This document shows, piece after piece, positions 38,935 to 52,400 of a DNA stretch of 64,000 bases. How positions within the stretch are numbered: the first letter of the stretch is position 1; every line of letters begins with the position of its first letter. The translations under genes were made by a program, and so were the position numbers. The stretch covers positions 124,001 to 188,000 of the forward strand of contig JACDTU010000018.1 of NCBI GenBank assembly GCA_022376465.1, given 5' to 3'. The stretch comes from Cubamyces lactineus. Lineage: Eukaryota; Basidiomycota; Agaricomycetes; Polyporales; Polyporaceae. The notes beneath the pieces are model-generated. The model was not told the DNA's origin. It did not search any database and worked only from the letters and a program-made list of their open reading frames with translations.

Positions 38935-39909
38935 CTACCAGGGATGCTCTTCACCACGGAAGCTGAAGAACTTTCCGCTGTCCTCTGCCTTGAGCCTCCC
39001 AATAACGTCGAGCATCCCGGAAACACTCTCGGGAACCTCCAAAGGCGCAGTGGGGCCACCCATATCTACAGTAGTGACAAGAGAAGTTGAACGTACTTGA
39101 CTGCGAGAGGCATTGTTCGCACATACCAGTCTTTACGTGTCCAGGGTCCAGGGCGATAACAACCAGATCAGGACGCTCTACATGTTCCTTGTATGTCTAT
39201 CGACGAGCGACCGAAAGCACATGAGTCACGATGACAAAATTATCATGTTGCACGCATGGAGAGGAATCCCTCACAAGCATATTCAGTGCACTCTTTGTGA
39301 TCGAGTACGAGGTGGCCATGACGCCACGGTTGCGACCGACACTCCCCAAGTCGCTTGAAATGTTCACGATCGTCTTCTTCTGGCTCTTCGCAACGAGCGG
39401 GAGGTAGGCTTGGTATACCCGCGCTGGACCAATGACGTTGACTTGGAATTCGCGATTTAATGCGGCTAAGTCCATAGTAGATGGGACGGTCCATACTTCT
39501 TCGATCTACATATACAATACATCTAGCCCTTCAGAGTTGGTCGAACTTGAACAAAATGAAGGACATACCATGCCAGCATTATTGATGAGGTAGTCTATGC
39601 CGCTCTCACCAACAAGGGATGACACATGCTCAACAGACCGTCCGACGGAAGCATCGTTGTTGACGTCGAGCTGGATGATGTGCAATCGTCCCTCAGCTGA
39701 CTCGGCGAGTTGCGCGAGAGCGGTCGCCTGGGATGGGTTGCGGCAAGTCGCAAGCACCATGTTCACAGGGGATGCAATCAATTGCCTGACGATCCCAAAG
39801 CCGATGCCACGGTTGGTTCTAAGGAAGTAAGCAAAAAGTAAGTGGCATAATATAAGAGCTTCAAGCATAGAGAAGCTCACCCGGTAACAAGCCAGGTGTA
39901 CTGCGACAT
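38935..39909 (-). CDS. Short-chain dehydrogenase/reductase 1
   Basis: An NAD(P)-binding Rossmann-fold oxidoreductase of the classical SDR type (C-factor/sniffer-like). A 29-bp first exon (39,909-39,881) encodes MSQYTWLVTG and is spliced to TNRGIGFGIVRQ, giving the TGxxxGIG nucleotide motif. Next come LDVNNDAS, LINNAGM (NNAG), IVNISSDLGS and the catalytic YSITK (YxxxK), then IALDPGHVKT and a C-terminus ending EDSGKFFSFRGEEHPW. There are five exons with short introns, and the stop is at 38,935-38,937. All catalytic residues are present, so it is probably an active enzyme. Substrate unknown. A degenerate paralogue follows upstream at 40,339-41,275. Confidence 0.85.
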
Positions 39910-40338
39910 GTCTGGGGCGTGAACGATGTGGTAGTGCTAGTCTACTGCTCTCCCATGACGGACAGCTTCTTCTTATCTTTCTTTCCGAGGGGCATGTCTG
40001 CGCACTGTGCGAACGAACTGTACACCTGGTCCGTCAGACTAACCCACTCCGCACATTGGCGTCTCTCGGGCGCTGACCGCAGTGCTGTCTGATGAGTCAC
40101 AGAACCATTCTCCCACTACCACGAGAGTATCATCTGGGTGTAGATAAGTTGACTGGGTAGTTTCATCAGCACGATCGCGATAGAAAGCGGATCCAAGATG
40201 ACTGGAGCGCAGCGCCGGCTGACGTTCTCGCGCATACGGCTGCTTCGTTCTCTGACACTTGTAAGCCGTACTGCTCGAAAAGATGCGGACGAGATTCCGG
40301 AGAAGTGATGAATAGGATCATCTGCGGACCTGAGACAG
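39910..40338. other. Intergenic between the two SDR genes
   Basis: 429 bp, no gene seen; holds the 3' end of SDR 2 and the promoter of SDR 1. Confidence 0.4.
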
Positions 40339-41275
40339 TTACAAAGACTGTGCATCGCCGCAACGAGCGAACACCTTGCCCGAATCCTTTGACGTCAGTT
40401 CCCGGATAGTGTCTAACGTTTCGACAATGACTTCGGTTTCTTCGAGAGAATCTACACCTATGATGTGCGTGGAAGAATCAGGGGGGTTCCAGACACACAG
40501 CTTCGCGATTTCTCACCGGTGCTGAGATGTCCGAGGGTCATTAGGACGACAGTCAAGTGCTGAGATTCCGCAGATTCTTTCTGTGTCTAGTTTACAGAGG
40601 CACGAACGCTAATCTAAAAAACAGCCGTGAACGTGGTGCAATGAGTGACTTACGAGCACTTTCAGCGCCGCCTCGGTTATTGAAGTTGTTGTGCATGATG
40701 CCCTGCCGTGTCTCCCGACTACGCCCTGGCTGTTGAAGACGTTGACCACAGTCCTCTTCGCACTCTTTGCAACTAGGGGGAGGTAAGCCTGGTATGCACT
40801 CGCAGGACCGATGATGTTGATCCGGTAATCGCACTCCAACGCGTTGAGATCCATGTTAGACGGAACGTCCCAGCCTGCTTCAGTCTATGTCGAATGTCTG
40901 TCAGCTGAATATTTCCTACAAAGGATATGAATGAACTGTGACAACTCGATTAAGGAGATAGTCTATACCTCTCCCGGCCACGATGGATGAGACAGAGTAG
41001 ATGGTCCCGCGGAGAGGATCCTCTTCCTCATCGTCGCAGTGAAGCGGTATCATGTGTAATTGTCCCTTGGCAGAATTGATGAGCCCTTCGAGAGAAGATG
41101 TTCCGTATACCGGTACGAGGACGGTGTTCGAAGGCGAAGCCAGCAAAAGCTTCACTATCTCGACTCCGGCACCATGATCCGCTCTCCAGAAGTGGCACGA
41201 TGAGCTTAAAAGTGAACCTCAGCGTCAGTCGGTGACTCACCCGGTGATTAGCCATGTATACCCCTCGACTGACAT
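40339..41275 (-). CDS. SDR paralogue lacking catalytic residues
   Basis: A tandem paralogue of SDR 1 with the same exon plan. The first exon encodes MSVEGYTWLITG, then DHGAGVEIVKLLLASPSNTV, a middle exon with DYRINIIGPASAYQAYLPLV, and a C-terminus ending KDSGKVFARCGDAQSL with TAA at 40,339-40,341. The glycine motif is TGxxxGAG. NNAG is replaced by LNRVV. The catalytic Tyr and Lys of YxxxK are Thr and Glu (TSITE), and the Ser motif reads VVNVFNSQG. Exons remain open, so it may be a pseudoenzyme rather than a dead gene, but recent pseudogenisation is also possible. Confidence 0.7.
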
Positions 41276-42325
41276 GCTGCAACTTGCAGAACGAACACCG
41301 GGTATGTCTGATCAGGATGGCTCCGATATCTCAGGATTGCACTGCGGCTAGGGATGAGGGGTAGAGGTTGCGGACGTCACGTCCGGAGTGAGTATACGAC
41401 GGGTCATCTTATGACTCGCCCTTGGCGTGATCGCAGTAGAGCAATGCAGAGAGCGGTGCAGCCACCACAAGAGGCATTTCAACAGAACTTTACGATGATC
41501 ATTCGGCCAGCACGATCAGATTTCTCCGCCATCGTGCTTGGAGGCGTGCGCGCCTCTGCAAAACCGACGAATACGTGACTCGATAGATGACGCGCAATAC
41601 CGAAAGGACAAGACTGCCCATATTCCCTTGAGACAGGCATTCCCTGTTGTGGATGAGAATTATGGCATAGACGTCTCTCAGATCTCGTGAGTCGTGGGAC
41701 CAGCGCAGGTAGCGACCTGTAGCGACTGTCTCACAAGAAAATGCGCTCCTAGGTTGATGCCTGACGGTACGTGAAATTTAAAGTCCGGTCACTTGTACCT
41801 AGAAGTCTTGTGAATCGCTTGCAAAAAGTGGCCACTAGACGCAATCCATCAACCCGAGAGTGCAAGCTAACCAAAGCTTAGGGCATAGGTAGCCGTCGTA
41901 GATTGAAGTGATGGTAAGAGGAAGAATAAGAGGAGCATATAAACGCCCGTGGCGACTACGTGAGACTGTCAGTCAGGTACGGCACGAGAAGGCTGCTTAC
42001 GGGCGTATCTCATCCGACTAACCTCTGCCTGAGTACAAGAAACGGTGTACATTCTCCCAATCACCTCGGATTACGCTCAAGAACGCGTCGTCGGTCGGAC
42101 GCGCAGCGTCGCACCGTCGTCACGTGATCGTGATAGCGGACGTGGCATTAGCGGGCGCTTTTGCAGTGGGCAGCTACCGTCTAGTCGCTCGCTTATACCC
42201 CACTCATCCTCTCCTCCTGGACATATTGACCTCTAGGGCTTCTACACTTCGTCTCTGTTCAAGTAGCCTTCTGGGAGATTCCGGACCTGCATCTTGGCTA
42301 ACTCTCAGTCCGAGGCGGTCGTTCT
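41276..42325. promoter_or_regulatory. Divergent promoter region, SDR 2 and UGGT
   Basis: 1,050 bp between two divergent starts with no supported gene. ATATAAACGC at about 41,937 is a possible TATA element for a plus-strand transcript. Confidence 0.35.
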
Positions 42326-45300
42326 ATGCTCGGTATTCTACTCCCCCTTCTCACATGGTCCACTCTCCGCACGTCCGCTACCAAGCCCTCTGTCAACGTA
42401 GACCTTAGGACTTCATGGCCTTCTTCTCCATTGATTCTTGAGAGTATGTGAGTACAATGCATATGATGAAAGCTGGACTCTTCGCGCTTGGGGTACCCAT
42501 GGAGCATCCGCGAGGATGAAAGCACCTGCTTCCGGAATCTCATCTGCATGCAACCCTCCCATCTGAGGTGACAGATATTGGGATCAATATGCTGACATAG
42601 TTGCGCAGCGAAGCAATCTCGATAGAGGAACCGCATGCGTTCTTCCCTCTACTGGACGCTGTCACCAGCCCGGATGTCTTCCCTCTACCTCACGAACACT
42701 CCTCGCCGGAACATGCGCACAAGCATGTATTTGACACTGCACTTTCCATGAGATACCTAGCGGAACCGGGCGCGTACGTTTCTGCCGAGATGCATGTCGC
42801 GCTGCATTCTGCCAGTCCCAAGCTGGAGGCGTTCTACCAATACTACAACGACCATCATGTCTCTCGGATTAGTGACGACTCCGCGCAGCGCTGTGGTTCA
42901 TGGGTGGATTGGTACGGAACGGTCGTGTGCGATGTGGAAACCCTCGCTCGCCTCATCGAGACCAAGTCCATAGACTCGCCGGACGCTGCGGCGAACCACA
43001 CGTAAGTGAACCTACTAGTTGCCTATACACTTTCCGCTGTAACAATCGCAATTCCAGGTCGTCTCCTGCTCTCATGCAGCTATCCTTTGACCATATCCTA
43101 CCGGATCCTAAGTACGTGTTGGACCCGCCTCCGCATATCGCGGTCTTGTATGCGTCCCTGGAATCGCCTAATTTCCGCGAGCTGCATGCCTATCTGTACA
43201 ATGCCGCTCGCTCCCGGTCACCGCACGTCTCATACATCTTCCGCCCTATCCCCCCGGCGACTCGAGACCCAGCCAACCGCACTCACCTGTCCGGCTATGG
43301 CGTCGCCTTAGACTTAAAAAAGATGGACTATCTCGCAGTGGACGACCGACTCCAAGGCGGCAGTCACAGCGCCGGTTCCGATGAGGAGAGCAGTTCTGGG
43401 ATGCAAGAGGATGAGCTAGACGTGATCGTTACCGGCTTGCAGCAGTACCCTCTAAACGATACCGTAGACGTGACGGCGCCCCTCACAGAAGAAGAATTAC
43501 TAGGTAACAATGTCTTCCATATTTGAAGGGCCATCATAGCTCACCGTTTGCAGACATTGGACTGCAGGCAACCCAGCTCATCTATGACGCAGAAGAACCT
43601 CTAGAACGTCTCCGGACTCTCAAGCATCTCTCTCAAAACTTCCCGCGCTATGCGGGTGCGCTCGCTCGCAGGGTGACGGTGAACCAGAGCTTACTGGAAG
43701 AGATCACTGAGAACCAGGCTCGTGCGCCCGGCGGCGCGAGCGCAGTCTGGTTGAATGGCGTGTCCATCGAGGAGAAAGATTGGAATTCATTTGCGTACGT
43801 TGTGTACCATGCCCTCGAACCACACTCTTGCTAAGTCCAAGTTTTCTGCGCCCATGACAGGCTGCTTCGTGCAATCCGCAGAGAACGTGGCATAATGACA
43901 TCGTTGCTGTCTCTGGGACTGTCGTCTGAGCAGGCTATCGAACTCTTGACGCACCGAACTATCGCTCAGGCGCAGAGTAGCGGTGGCGTACTTGACGGCT
44001 TGTTTGATGCGAGTGACCGTCCTGAGGGTGGCGACGTCATTGGCTGGCTAAACGACTTCGAGAACGATGAACGGTGAGTCTGTGTCGTGCTTCTGCGTGC
44101 ATAGTTAGTTGAGAGTTGTACGTGTAGCTACGCCCGTTGGGGAGGCGACCTCAGAATTGTGAGTCTTGCGCGACACCCTATGCTCAGATGTCACAAACTC
44201 AATATGCTCTCTGGTCCTCTCAGCTCTTGCGCCAACTCTACCCCGGACAGTTCCCCAGCGTCAAATACAACCTCTTCAACATTGTCCTTGCCGTAGACCT
44301 CTCACAATCTAGCAGTATCGAATTCCTCGGAACGACCGTAAACTCGCTCATCAACCGCGGCTTGCCGTTCCGGTGGGGTGTCGTCCCACTTGTTGAAACT
44401 GAGAATGGCAAACGCATGGCGCGGTTGTTCTACTACCTCATGGACGTCTTCGGCCCAGAGGATACCCTTGGCTTCCTTCTTTCGGTAGGCGCTCTGCTCT
44501 GTTGTACAACATCACAGACAAGTGCTAATAGAGGCGAATTGGTTTGAAGCTGACACAGAGGAATGTGCCCCTTGAGCACCTTCGTCCCACCGTCGATATG
44601 CCGACGGTGCGGGCGAACTTCAACCGTCTGCTAGCCTCCCAAGAGGAACTCGACGAGGACATTGAGAAAGACTTCGACGTCATTCTCCAGGGAAGTGAAG
44701 CTGACCTCGAAGGACCCCGGGCGTATGCACGACGGTTGAGTGCAAGCCTCTCTTCTGCGCCGCAGGGGCACGTCTTTGTCAATGGTCGGCACTTCGACTT
44801 GGACGATGTGCGTTTTCGCGTACTCTGCGCGCATCGCTGCTGACGATAGGCGCCCATAGGACTTCTTGCGAGCCCTCCAAATGGAGTTCGGCGAGCAGCT
44901 TCAGCACTTACAGATACAGGTTCGTTCATAGCAATAGTTAACTAGCCGTATAGTTGACGCTATGCCTCCCCAGGTATACAAGGGCGAGCTCACGGATGGG
45001 GCTGAGGCGTCGACGTACTTCTACGACCTACCGACGACGGCTAAGCGCCGGAACACCTACATTCATCCCAGCCAGCAGGCGGGCAGCCTGCGCATCTTCG
45101 CATCCCCTGAACTCATTGAGGGCCATGGGCTGAGTAGCACTGCTGGGACGTTCGTGTACCCCGGTATGCATACAGCCTATTTCTGTCCACACGTCACTCA
45201 TGTCTACTTTGAATAGATGAGTCTGAATACGTCCCGCTCACGACATACGTTGTGGCCGACCTCGATAGCGAGGATAGCCGAGGGCTGATCCAAGAAGTAC

Positions 45301-48300
45301 TCAAGTCCATGGTGAGAAACCTGTCCATTGGTGCTCCGTCAAGCACCAAGGAAAGACATGCTCACTTCGTCCTCCAGACTCCTGGATCGCTCAGCCGCCT
45401 ATCTTTCATTCACTCGTCAAGTGGTAGTGCATCTAGTCAAGCTGCCTCCGCGAAAGCGCCTTCGTCCATCATTGGTCGATTGATTGCAGCAGACGCATTC
45501 TCGAGAATCACTCCGGACCGTCTTCTGGCTATATTGAGCCTTGGTCATCAAACTGAGGACGTCACGCAGACACCGTTGTCCGACAGCGAGATTGAAGATA
45601 TACTGGCAGATCTCCCTGGAAGCGAGGAGGCATACGTGAAGTACCTCAACGCATGCCGGCTCATTGTGCGGAAGCTTGAGTTAAAGCCTGGCGAGCAGGC
45701 TGTCATCGTCAACGGCCGAGTGAGTTGTTCTGGTGTCAAACGTATTCGGATGGTACCTAATATGCAACAGGTTGTCGGGCCGATGCCACCAGGCGAGTTC
45801 CTCGCGGACGATTTCGAGACTTTGACAGCGTTCGAGCACTTCAAGCGCGTCCAACCCGTGCATGAGGCTCTTCTCTCGGTATATGAGCCTCTGAAGGACG
45901 GCAGCAAGTACGTATATCCCGTCTGACAACCCCGACAAGTTAAGTAACATCTCTGTAGGGAGGACGTTGCGCAGATGACCTCGGTCGTGTCATCCATCAT
46001 CTCCTCGATCCAGCAGCCAGACCCTAGTGAAGTTGGCTTGTTCAATGCGCCTCAGCGCCCACGGCTCCGGAACTACCGCCGACTCAGTGGCGACTACACG
46101 TACGTTCCCCTACGTTATCAACCTGGTCCGTTGATCTGAATGCCCGCGCAGTGCGTTCACGATCGGCGATAATATAACGGCCTTGTATCATATTGGGGCG
46201 CTCATTGATCCCCTCAGCGAGTCTGCGCAGAAATGGTCGAGTTTGCTGGAGGTATGAATAGCACACTGCGATCTGTGGGAGCATTCAGCTGACCGCGTAC
46301 ACAGTGGCTGGCGGAGATGCCAGGTGTGTTCATGGAAATCCACATCAACCCGGGGAAGAGTAAGGAGGTAAGTAGAATCAGTATGTAGCGTCTATAAACG
46401 CTCCCTCACCACACCTCCTAGCTTCCTCTCAAGCGGTTCTACCGTTACAACCTCTTGCCCCGTCCGGCGTTTGACGAGCATGGGTGAGTATACACTACCT
46501 TAATGATACTGAATGCGGAGTCTCATTCCACGACAGCAATGAGATCCACGCAAAGACACGCTTCACGGATCTGCCTACGGAACCCATATACACTCTTGCT
46601 ATGGACGCACCCCAGTCCTGGCTAATCCGTCCCAAAGAAGCCATCTACGATCTCGACAATATCCAGCTCGGTCTCCTTTCACCGCAAGACAGGGTCCAGG
46701 GCCTCAAGGCGGTCTTCGACCTCGATTATCTAGTGGTCGAGGGCCATGCTCGAGAGACCGCAACCAACGCACCCCCACGTGGACTACAGATGCAGCTCGT
46801 TACCAACGACTCGACGCCCATCGCGGACACACTCGTCATGGCTAACCTGGGCTATCTTCAATTCCGGACGAAGCCCGGAGTGTACCGTCTCGAAATCCGC
46901 CCCGGACGTGGACGGGATATCTTCAAGATGGAGAGCGTCGGAAATGAGGGGTGGAACAGCCCTCCGGTCGAGGAGGCCGGAGATGAGGTGACAGTGACAA
47001 GCTTCGAAGGCGTCACTCTGTATCCGCGACTTGCGAGACTGCCGGGCATGGAACGGGAGGACGTCTTGCGGACAACCAAACAGGGAATGAAAGAACACAC
47101 TGGCGTGATTGACAACTTCATCCACAAGTAAGGCAGACGTCGCCCATGTTCCACAGCTCAACTAACGCATTAGCAGGATGTCTTCATTGTTCAGAGGCAA
47201 GAATGAGGAGAAGGCATTGGTGCCAGTAGACGACGGTCAGGCTGAGATCAACATTTTCACTGTGGCGTCTGGCCATCTCTATGAGGTAGGGATGATGGAA
47301 CAATCAGTGACATATCAGCATTCACATAGACCATGCTAGCGTTTCGCCTCCATCATGATCCTGAGCGTGCTGCGCCACACCAAGAGCAGCGTCAAGTTCT
47401 GGTTCATCGACAACTTCCTGTCTCCATCTTTCTTGGTAAAACGCCATCTAATCTTCCCTTTGATTTCATGGCACTAACTACTTGCACAGGAATTCCTCCC
47501 TCGCTTCGCTGCGGAATATGGCTTCCAATACGAGCTAGTCACCTACAAGTGGCCTTCGTGGCTGCGCGCGCAGACCGAGAAGCAGCGCATCATCTGGGCG
47601 TACAAGATCCTCTTCCTTGACGTGCTCTTCCCTATGGACCTCAAGAAGGTTATCTTCGTCGATGCGGACCAAATAGTCCGTGCGGACTTGAAAGAGCTCG
47701 TCGAGCTCGACCTCCATGGGGCCCCGTACGGGTACGTGCCAATGGGCGACGACAACCCCGACACCGAAGGGTTCCGGTTCTGGAAGACGGGCTACTGGAA
47801 AGATTTCCTGCGCGGAATGCCATACCATATAAGGTGCGTCGTCTTTCACCATGAGATGTGTCCGCGTTGACCGCAACTCGGCTCGTCATCCAGCGCCCTG
47901 TATGTTGTGGATCTTGTACGGTTCCGCCAGGTCGGTAGTTTCCTATGTCTTGTTCGTCGGATGACGTTGATTGACGTAATGCACGGTAGATGGCTGCGGG
48001 AGTAGGTATTTTCAGTCATTGACAGATGGCATCCACTGAGGATTATGCACAGGATATGCTTCGCGGCCACTACCAACAGCTCTCCGCAGATCCAAACTCG
48101 CTCGCGAACCTTGACCAAGGTATGAGTCTCAGCATTCTGATCTACCGATTGCATCTTGCGGAACGGTGTGTTTTCTCAGATTTGCCGAACAACCTGCAAC
48201 GTGAAGTACCAATCGTGAGTCTTCACTTCCGTGATTCTACGGCAGCAGTCACTGATATGCACCCGGTAGTATTCACTTCCCGAGGATTGGCTCTGGGTGA

Positions 48301-48666
48301 GTAACTGCGCACGCCCAATTGGAGGAATCATACTAAGATGCGCCTTGCATTATAGTGTGAAACTTGGTGTATGGTGCCTTCTTCATGGATGTTGGGCCGT
48401 CCTGATCATGTTGGTGCTACAGGTAGCAAAGACCGCCTCGATCGGGCAAAGACCATCGATCTCTGCCAGAACCCACTCACGGTGAGCGCCCCTCCGGTGC
48501 TGTAAAACGATTTGTACGGCGCTGACCATTGATGCAGAAAGAGCCGAAACTCGACCGGGCAAAGCAGATTCCTGAATGGGAAGTGTATGACGCAGAGATC
48601 TCTACGTTTGCGAAGACCCTCACGAAGGGCAAGGAGGAGACGCGGAAGGCTCATGACGAGCTATGA
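42326..48666 (+). CDS. UGGT1: UDP-glucose:glycoprotein glucosyltransferase
   Basis: The ER-lumen folding sensor that re-glucosylates misfolded N-glycoproteins for another calnexin cycle. ATG 42,326 begins a signal peptide ([18 protein letters not shown]), then [18 protein letters not shown]. Exon 1 ends at 42,447, and exon 2 (42,609-43,001) continues [16 protein letters not shown]. The middle is the thioredoxin-like sensor region (e.g. [15 protein letters not shown]). The C-terminal GT24 domain has [12 protein letters not shown], the DxD motif in [15 protein letters not shown], and [17 protein letters not shown]. The protein ends KAHDEL, an ER-retrieval signal. There are about 20 or more exons with short introns, one of them a 12-nt exon (47,990-48,001). 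No disrupting stop was seen. Confidence 0.95.
47990..48001 (+). other. 12-nt micro-exon of the UGGT gene
   Basis: ATGGCTGCGGGA (Met-Ala-Ala-Gly) is flanked by ..GGTAG and GTAGGT. It joins VVDLVRFRQ upstream to [10 protein letters not shown] downstream (48,053 onward) and so completes a conserved stretch of the catalytic domain. Confidence 0.75.
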
Positions 48667-49492
48667 TCCACTTTCCGGAGTGTGGGAGATTGATGATGCT
48701 TGGCGCCACGTTGGGCGCACACTTGGTTGTAGAACGGTAATTTATGCTTTCGAGCGTTCTTGCTTCGCTTTGACAATGACGCTACCGAGGAAAAGCGGAT
48801 CACATTCTTCCTCTTTCCCCCCAAATCCAAGCAAGATGCCATGCGTTTAGTACGGCCCTCCTGCGTGCCAGCGTCTCGCCCTTATATTCCTCGGAACCGG
48901 TTCAGGTTTGTAGACCCAGCGTCCCGGTCTGTGGATTCGTGGCACCAGGGGCATTGGCATTTGTGTCAGTTGACCACAGATTGGCTTCGGAACTGTAAAC
49001 GTCTAGAAAGAGTTGCAAGCACGTACCGAGTGTATTAACCTAAGTCAGTGAAGAGCTGATTATAGTCGAGTATAGTATATGCTTTCTTGGTTGAATGAAT
49101 CGATTCTATTGGAGGAAGTAAGTACAAGGGATGCCATAACGAGCATTATGCAGCGTCCAGACCCAGGATCAATTCCCTACGTCTCCGTTTGAACACTCCA
49201 TGCGATCAGCATATACTCATGGAAGTACAGCCTTAACCCCTCCAGCGTGTACTCAGAGATGTATGATAGCGAGAAATTACGTTCAGACTGTGTTTGAGCG
49301 GTGCAGATGGCGGAACATGAGAGTTGATGATCTGGCGCGGTGCGACTTAACTTTGGACTTGTCGACATCAAAATCATCCGAAAACTGGTCACCACTTCCC
49401 CCGACGTGCTGGACGTTGAGCTCGACGTCCCAGACGTCCCCGACGTTGTCTGAGGCCTTCTTGTGCTGCCGTTCCTTATCTGTTCTTATCCT
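48667..49492. other. Intergenic, UGGT 3' end to disordered-protein gene
   Basis: 826 bp without a recognisable gene; the UGGT 3' UTR and the next promoter are expected here. Confidence 0.4.
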
Positions 49493-52400
49493 ATGTCTAA
49501 TCATGCGCAGTCTTCCTCTCCCTTTTCTCGCCTTTCTCGCCTAGCTTTCCCGTTCAAGTCTAATCCTTCTTCCCCCCTCGTGGCGGAACCCCAGACAGAA
49601 GACTGGTACATTCCTTACCATGGACCCATCGAGCCCCCCAGGGACGACCGGAATACGGACAGCTGGGGGCACCTAGTGAGCGGATGGCTGATGGAGGGCG
49701 AGGACGGACGGACGGAGCGCTCGCCTCGTACTCGCGCGTTGTCCAACGCGTCTAAGGCGACGGCGGCGGAGGAGTATAAACGTAAGGTCTCTCGTCCACA
49801 GACCTCGTATGTCAATCTAGACCAGGCTGGCGGCGTCGGGGACACCCCCGTGCCAGCGCGCCCACGGCGGTCGCAGGAAACACCACCGGCCCCCCTGCAT
49901 CACCGCGCAAGCCTCGCCAGCATCCTCTCGTTCGGGAACAAGAAGGCACACAAACTTCAGCACTCGTCCTCTGCGAGCGAACTCAGGAAAGAGAAACAGT
50001 CTGCGCCGCCCTTGCCTCAGGACTCGACTCACGCGCCGGGCGCGCAGCAGACGTTCCCCCGCCGCCATCCATACGCCTATGCTACTCCAGTGTCCTCGGC
50101 GCCTCCGCCTGCCCCGGTTTCTAGTCCAGTTGTCACGGTAGCACCACAGAAGACACTTGCGACCTCAAGATTCTCTGTCAGGCTTCTTGATCCTCTCGCA
50201 GAGAAGCCCACAGCGCCTGCTTATCTCCTCCCTGCTCGTCGACCGTCACGACTGAGCCTCAAGGCGTCCATGTCCACCCCCAACCTGCGTCAGGCAACGG
50301 GAACCGCGTCGGTACTCCCGAGGGGCAAGCAGCGGTGGCTAGCGGCCGAGACCTGGTGCGACGCTTTGATACTCCCACGTCCGCGCTTCGCCCTACGCAT
50401 CGCAGACGAAGACAACGGGGGCAGCAGCGGTCGTATCGTTAGCCCTCCAGCAAGTCCCATATGGCCCCCAGGGATGGAACCTCCCCTGGATGTGGCAGGG
50501 AAGGCGTTGAAGAAGTCCCAATCGGCGCTGCAGCTCCGCTCTCGCGGGCATGTACCTTCACCACCTCGACCAGAGCCTGTCCAGGAAGAACCTGCACCTC
50601 AAGAACCTATGGCAGGGCCGTCAAGAGTGATTCCAGAGAAGACTCACGCGAACGAGTACCTCAAGCCCCACCGACCAAAGAGCTTTGCGCTCGACGACCT
50701 GGCTATCCCTAGCCCTGTCCCATCACTCTCAAAGTAAGCGTTCCCACGAAATCCCACGTAGGTCATCTCTGACGGTGTGTGTGTGTCAACTCTGCGCAGA
50801 GTGCTCGAAGAGGGGAAGCAGCTAGAGGAAGAGCGCAAGACGTGGCAAATGCGGGCAGCCAAGTCGAGCATGGACAAGCGTGCGCACTCGGTCTCTCGGG
50901 CGCGCGCAAAGTCCGTAGGGTCTCGGACACCGACACATGGGCGGGAACCGAGCGCGTTCAATGTCCTCGCAGAGGCAACCTTACTCGGCAGCCAGAGGCG
51001 CCGGCCGACGGTCCACGTGCGCGTCCGCCCTCCCCGCTCCGATGGACATGCTGCGACCGTGAGCGGGCTTGGGACGACGAGTGCGACGGGTGTAGCGACG
51101 GCGACCTCTGCGTCCCATGCGCAAACTCGATCACGCACCCACACGCACGGGCATTCGAACTCGATGGGCTCAATATCTCAGCCGCGTTCGGATGAGTCGT
51201 TTATGTGGACGCCGGGGCACGGGCGGAACCATTCGTTGGGCAAGTCTGCATTGCGAATGGTGCGCACGACGGCTGCGACGGCTGCGGGCTTCTGCGGGGT
51301 CAATGGAGGTCACGATTCCGACGAAGAGCGAGGGAAGAGAGGAGGACCAATGGATGACAGGGCTGCCGCTATGGAGGAAGCGTTGCGGCACGAGGACACG
51401 AAGGTCATTCATCTCCGCGACCAGTTACCCCGTCGGGACGACCGCGACCGTGTGCGCGACGTGAGTGGCGTTGTCGTAATCACTCCCCCTTCGGAGGCAG
51501 GTGCGCGGTTGGGCGAGCTCCACCCAGGCGTAGGCCCAGGCGGGACGCAGGGTGTCTCCCCTACTCCCTCCGCACTCTCAACCTCTGCGGAGGGCGTGGG
51601 CATCGCGATATCATCACCACCTCCGACAGAGGATTCTTCAGAACATGAGCCAATCCGGATACCCGCACATCCATACGCGCAAGGAGCGACATACCCTTAT
51701 TTCTCCCGTAATGCCGGCAGGGCTCCCATATTGCCAAGCGTCAGGGCAGCTCGGTCAGATAGTTCTGCTGCACCCAGTCCAACCAGTGTGGCGGCAGAAG
51801 ATGGTGTCACAAAGCACCGACAGCCCATCATCGTACACCCGTATTCGCCGTACACGCAGGTCACACATCCCTATGCTGCCATTACCGGTACGGATTCAAG
51901 TACAAGCTCGGGACCCAAAGTTCGCGCCAGTGGCAAGCATCTTGAAGTACGGCCACCACCTCAATCGAGGATGTTCGCAGAACTCAGCCCGGGGCAAATC
52001 CGCGAGATCCTCCCCGATGAGATCCAGTACTCTCCCTACATCCCTACGCCACCCGTTCAGCTGCCAGAACCCTCGCGTGCGTCAAATCACACCGCACATC
52101 CCTATGGCCCGTCAACCAAGAGGACGAGCGAATGGGGCTTCGCGGACGCTCTGACCCATACAATGCGCAGAGCAGAGAGCATTGACAGCGGTCTGGGGAC
52201 AAGCGAAACCCACGATGTCGCCGCGTCGGATAGAATTCAATACTCGCACGCTTTGGATGACGGTGATGACGTGGTCGTCATCAGCCCTACACAAGAGTCG
52301 GACGAGGATCTGAATGCGCTATCGACACGCTCAAGACCGAGCGATAGCACGGGCGGCGGTCGTCGTCCCAGGATGCTGCGAGAGATGACCCAGGCGTCAT

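Noticed and set aside
42124..42408. Alternative UGGT start with ARLYPTHPLLLDIL resembling the N-terminus
   Set aside because: It has no ATG and no donor after the matching segment, whereas ATG 42,326 gives a signal peptide, the conserved [14 protein letters not shown] and a clean GTGAGT donor.
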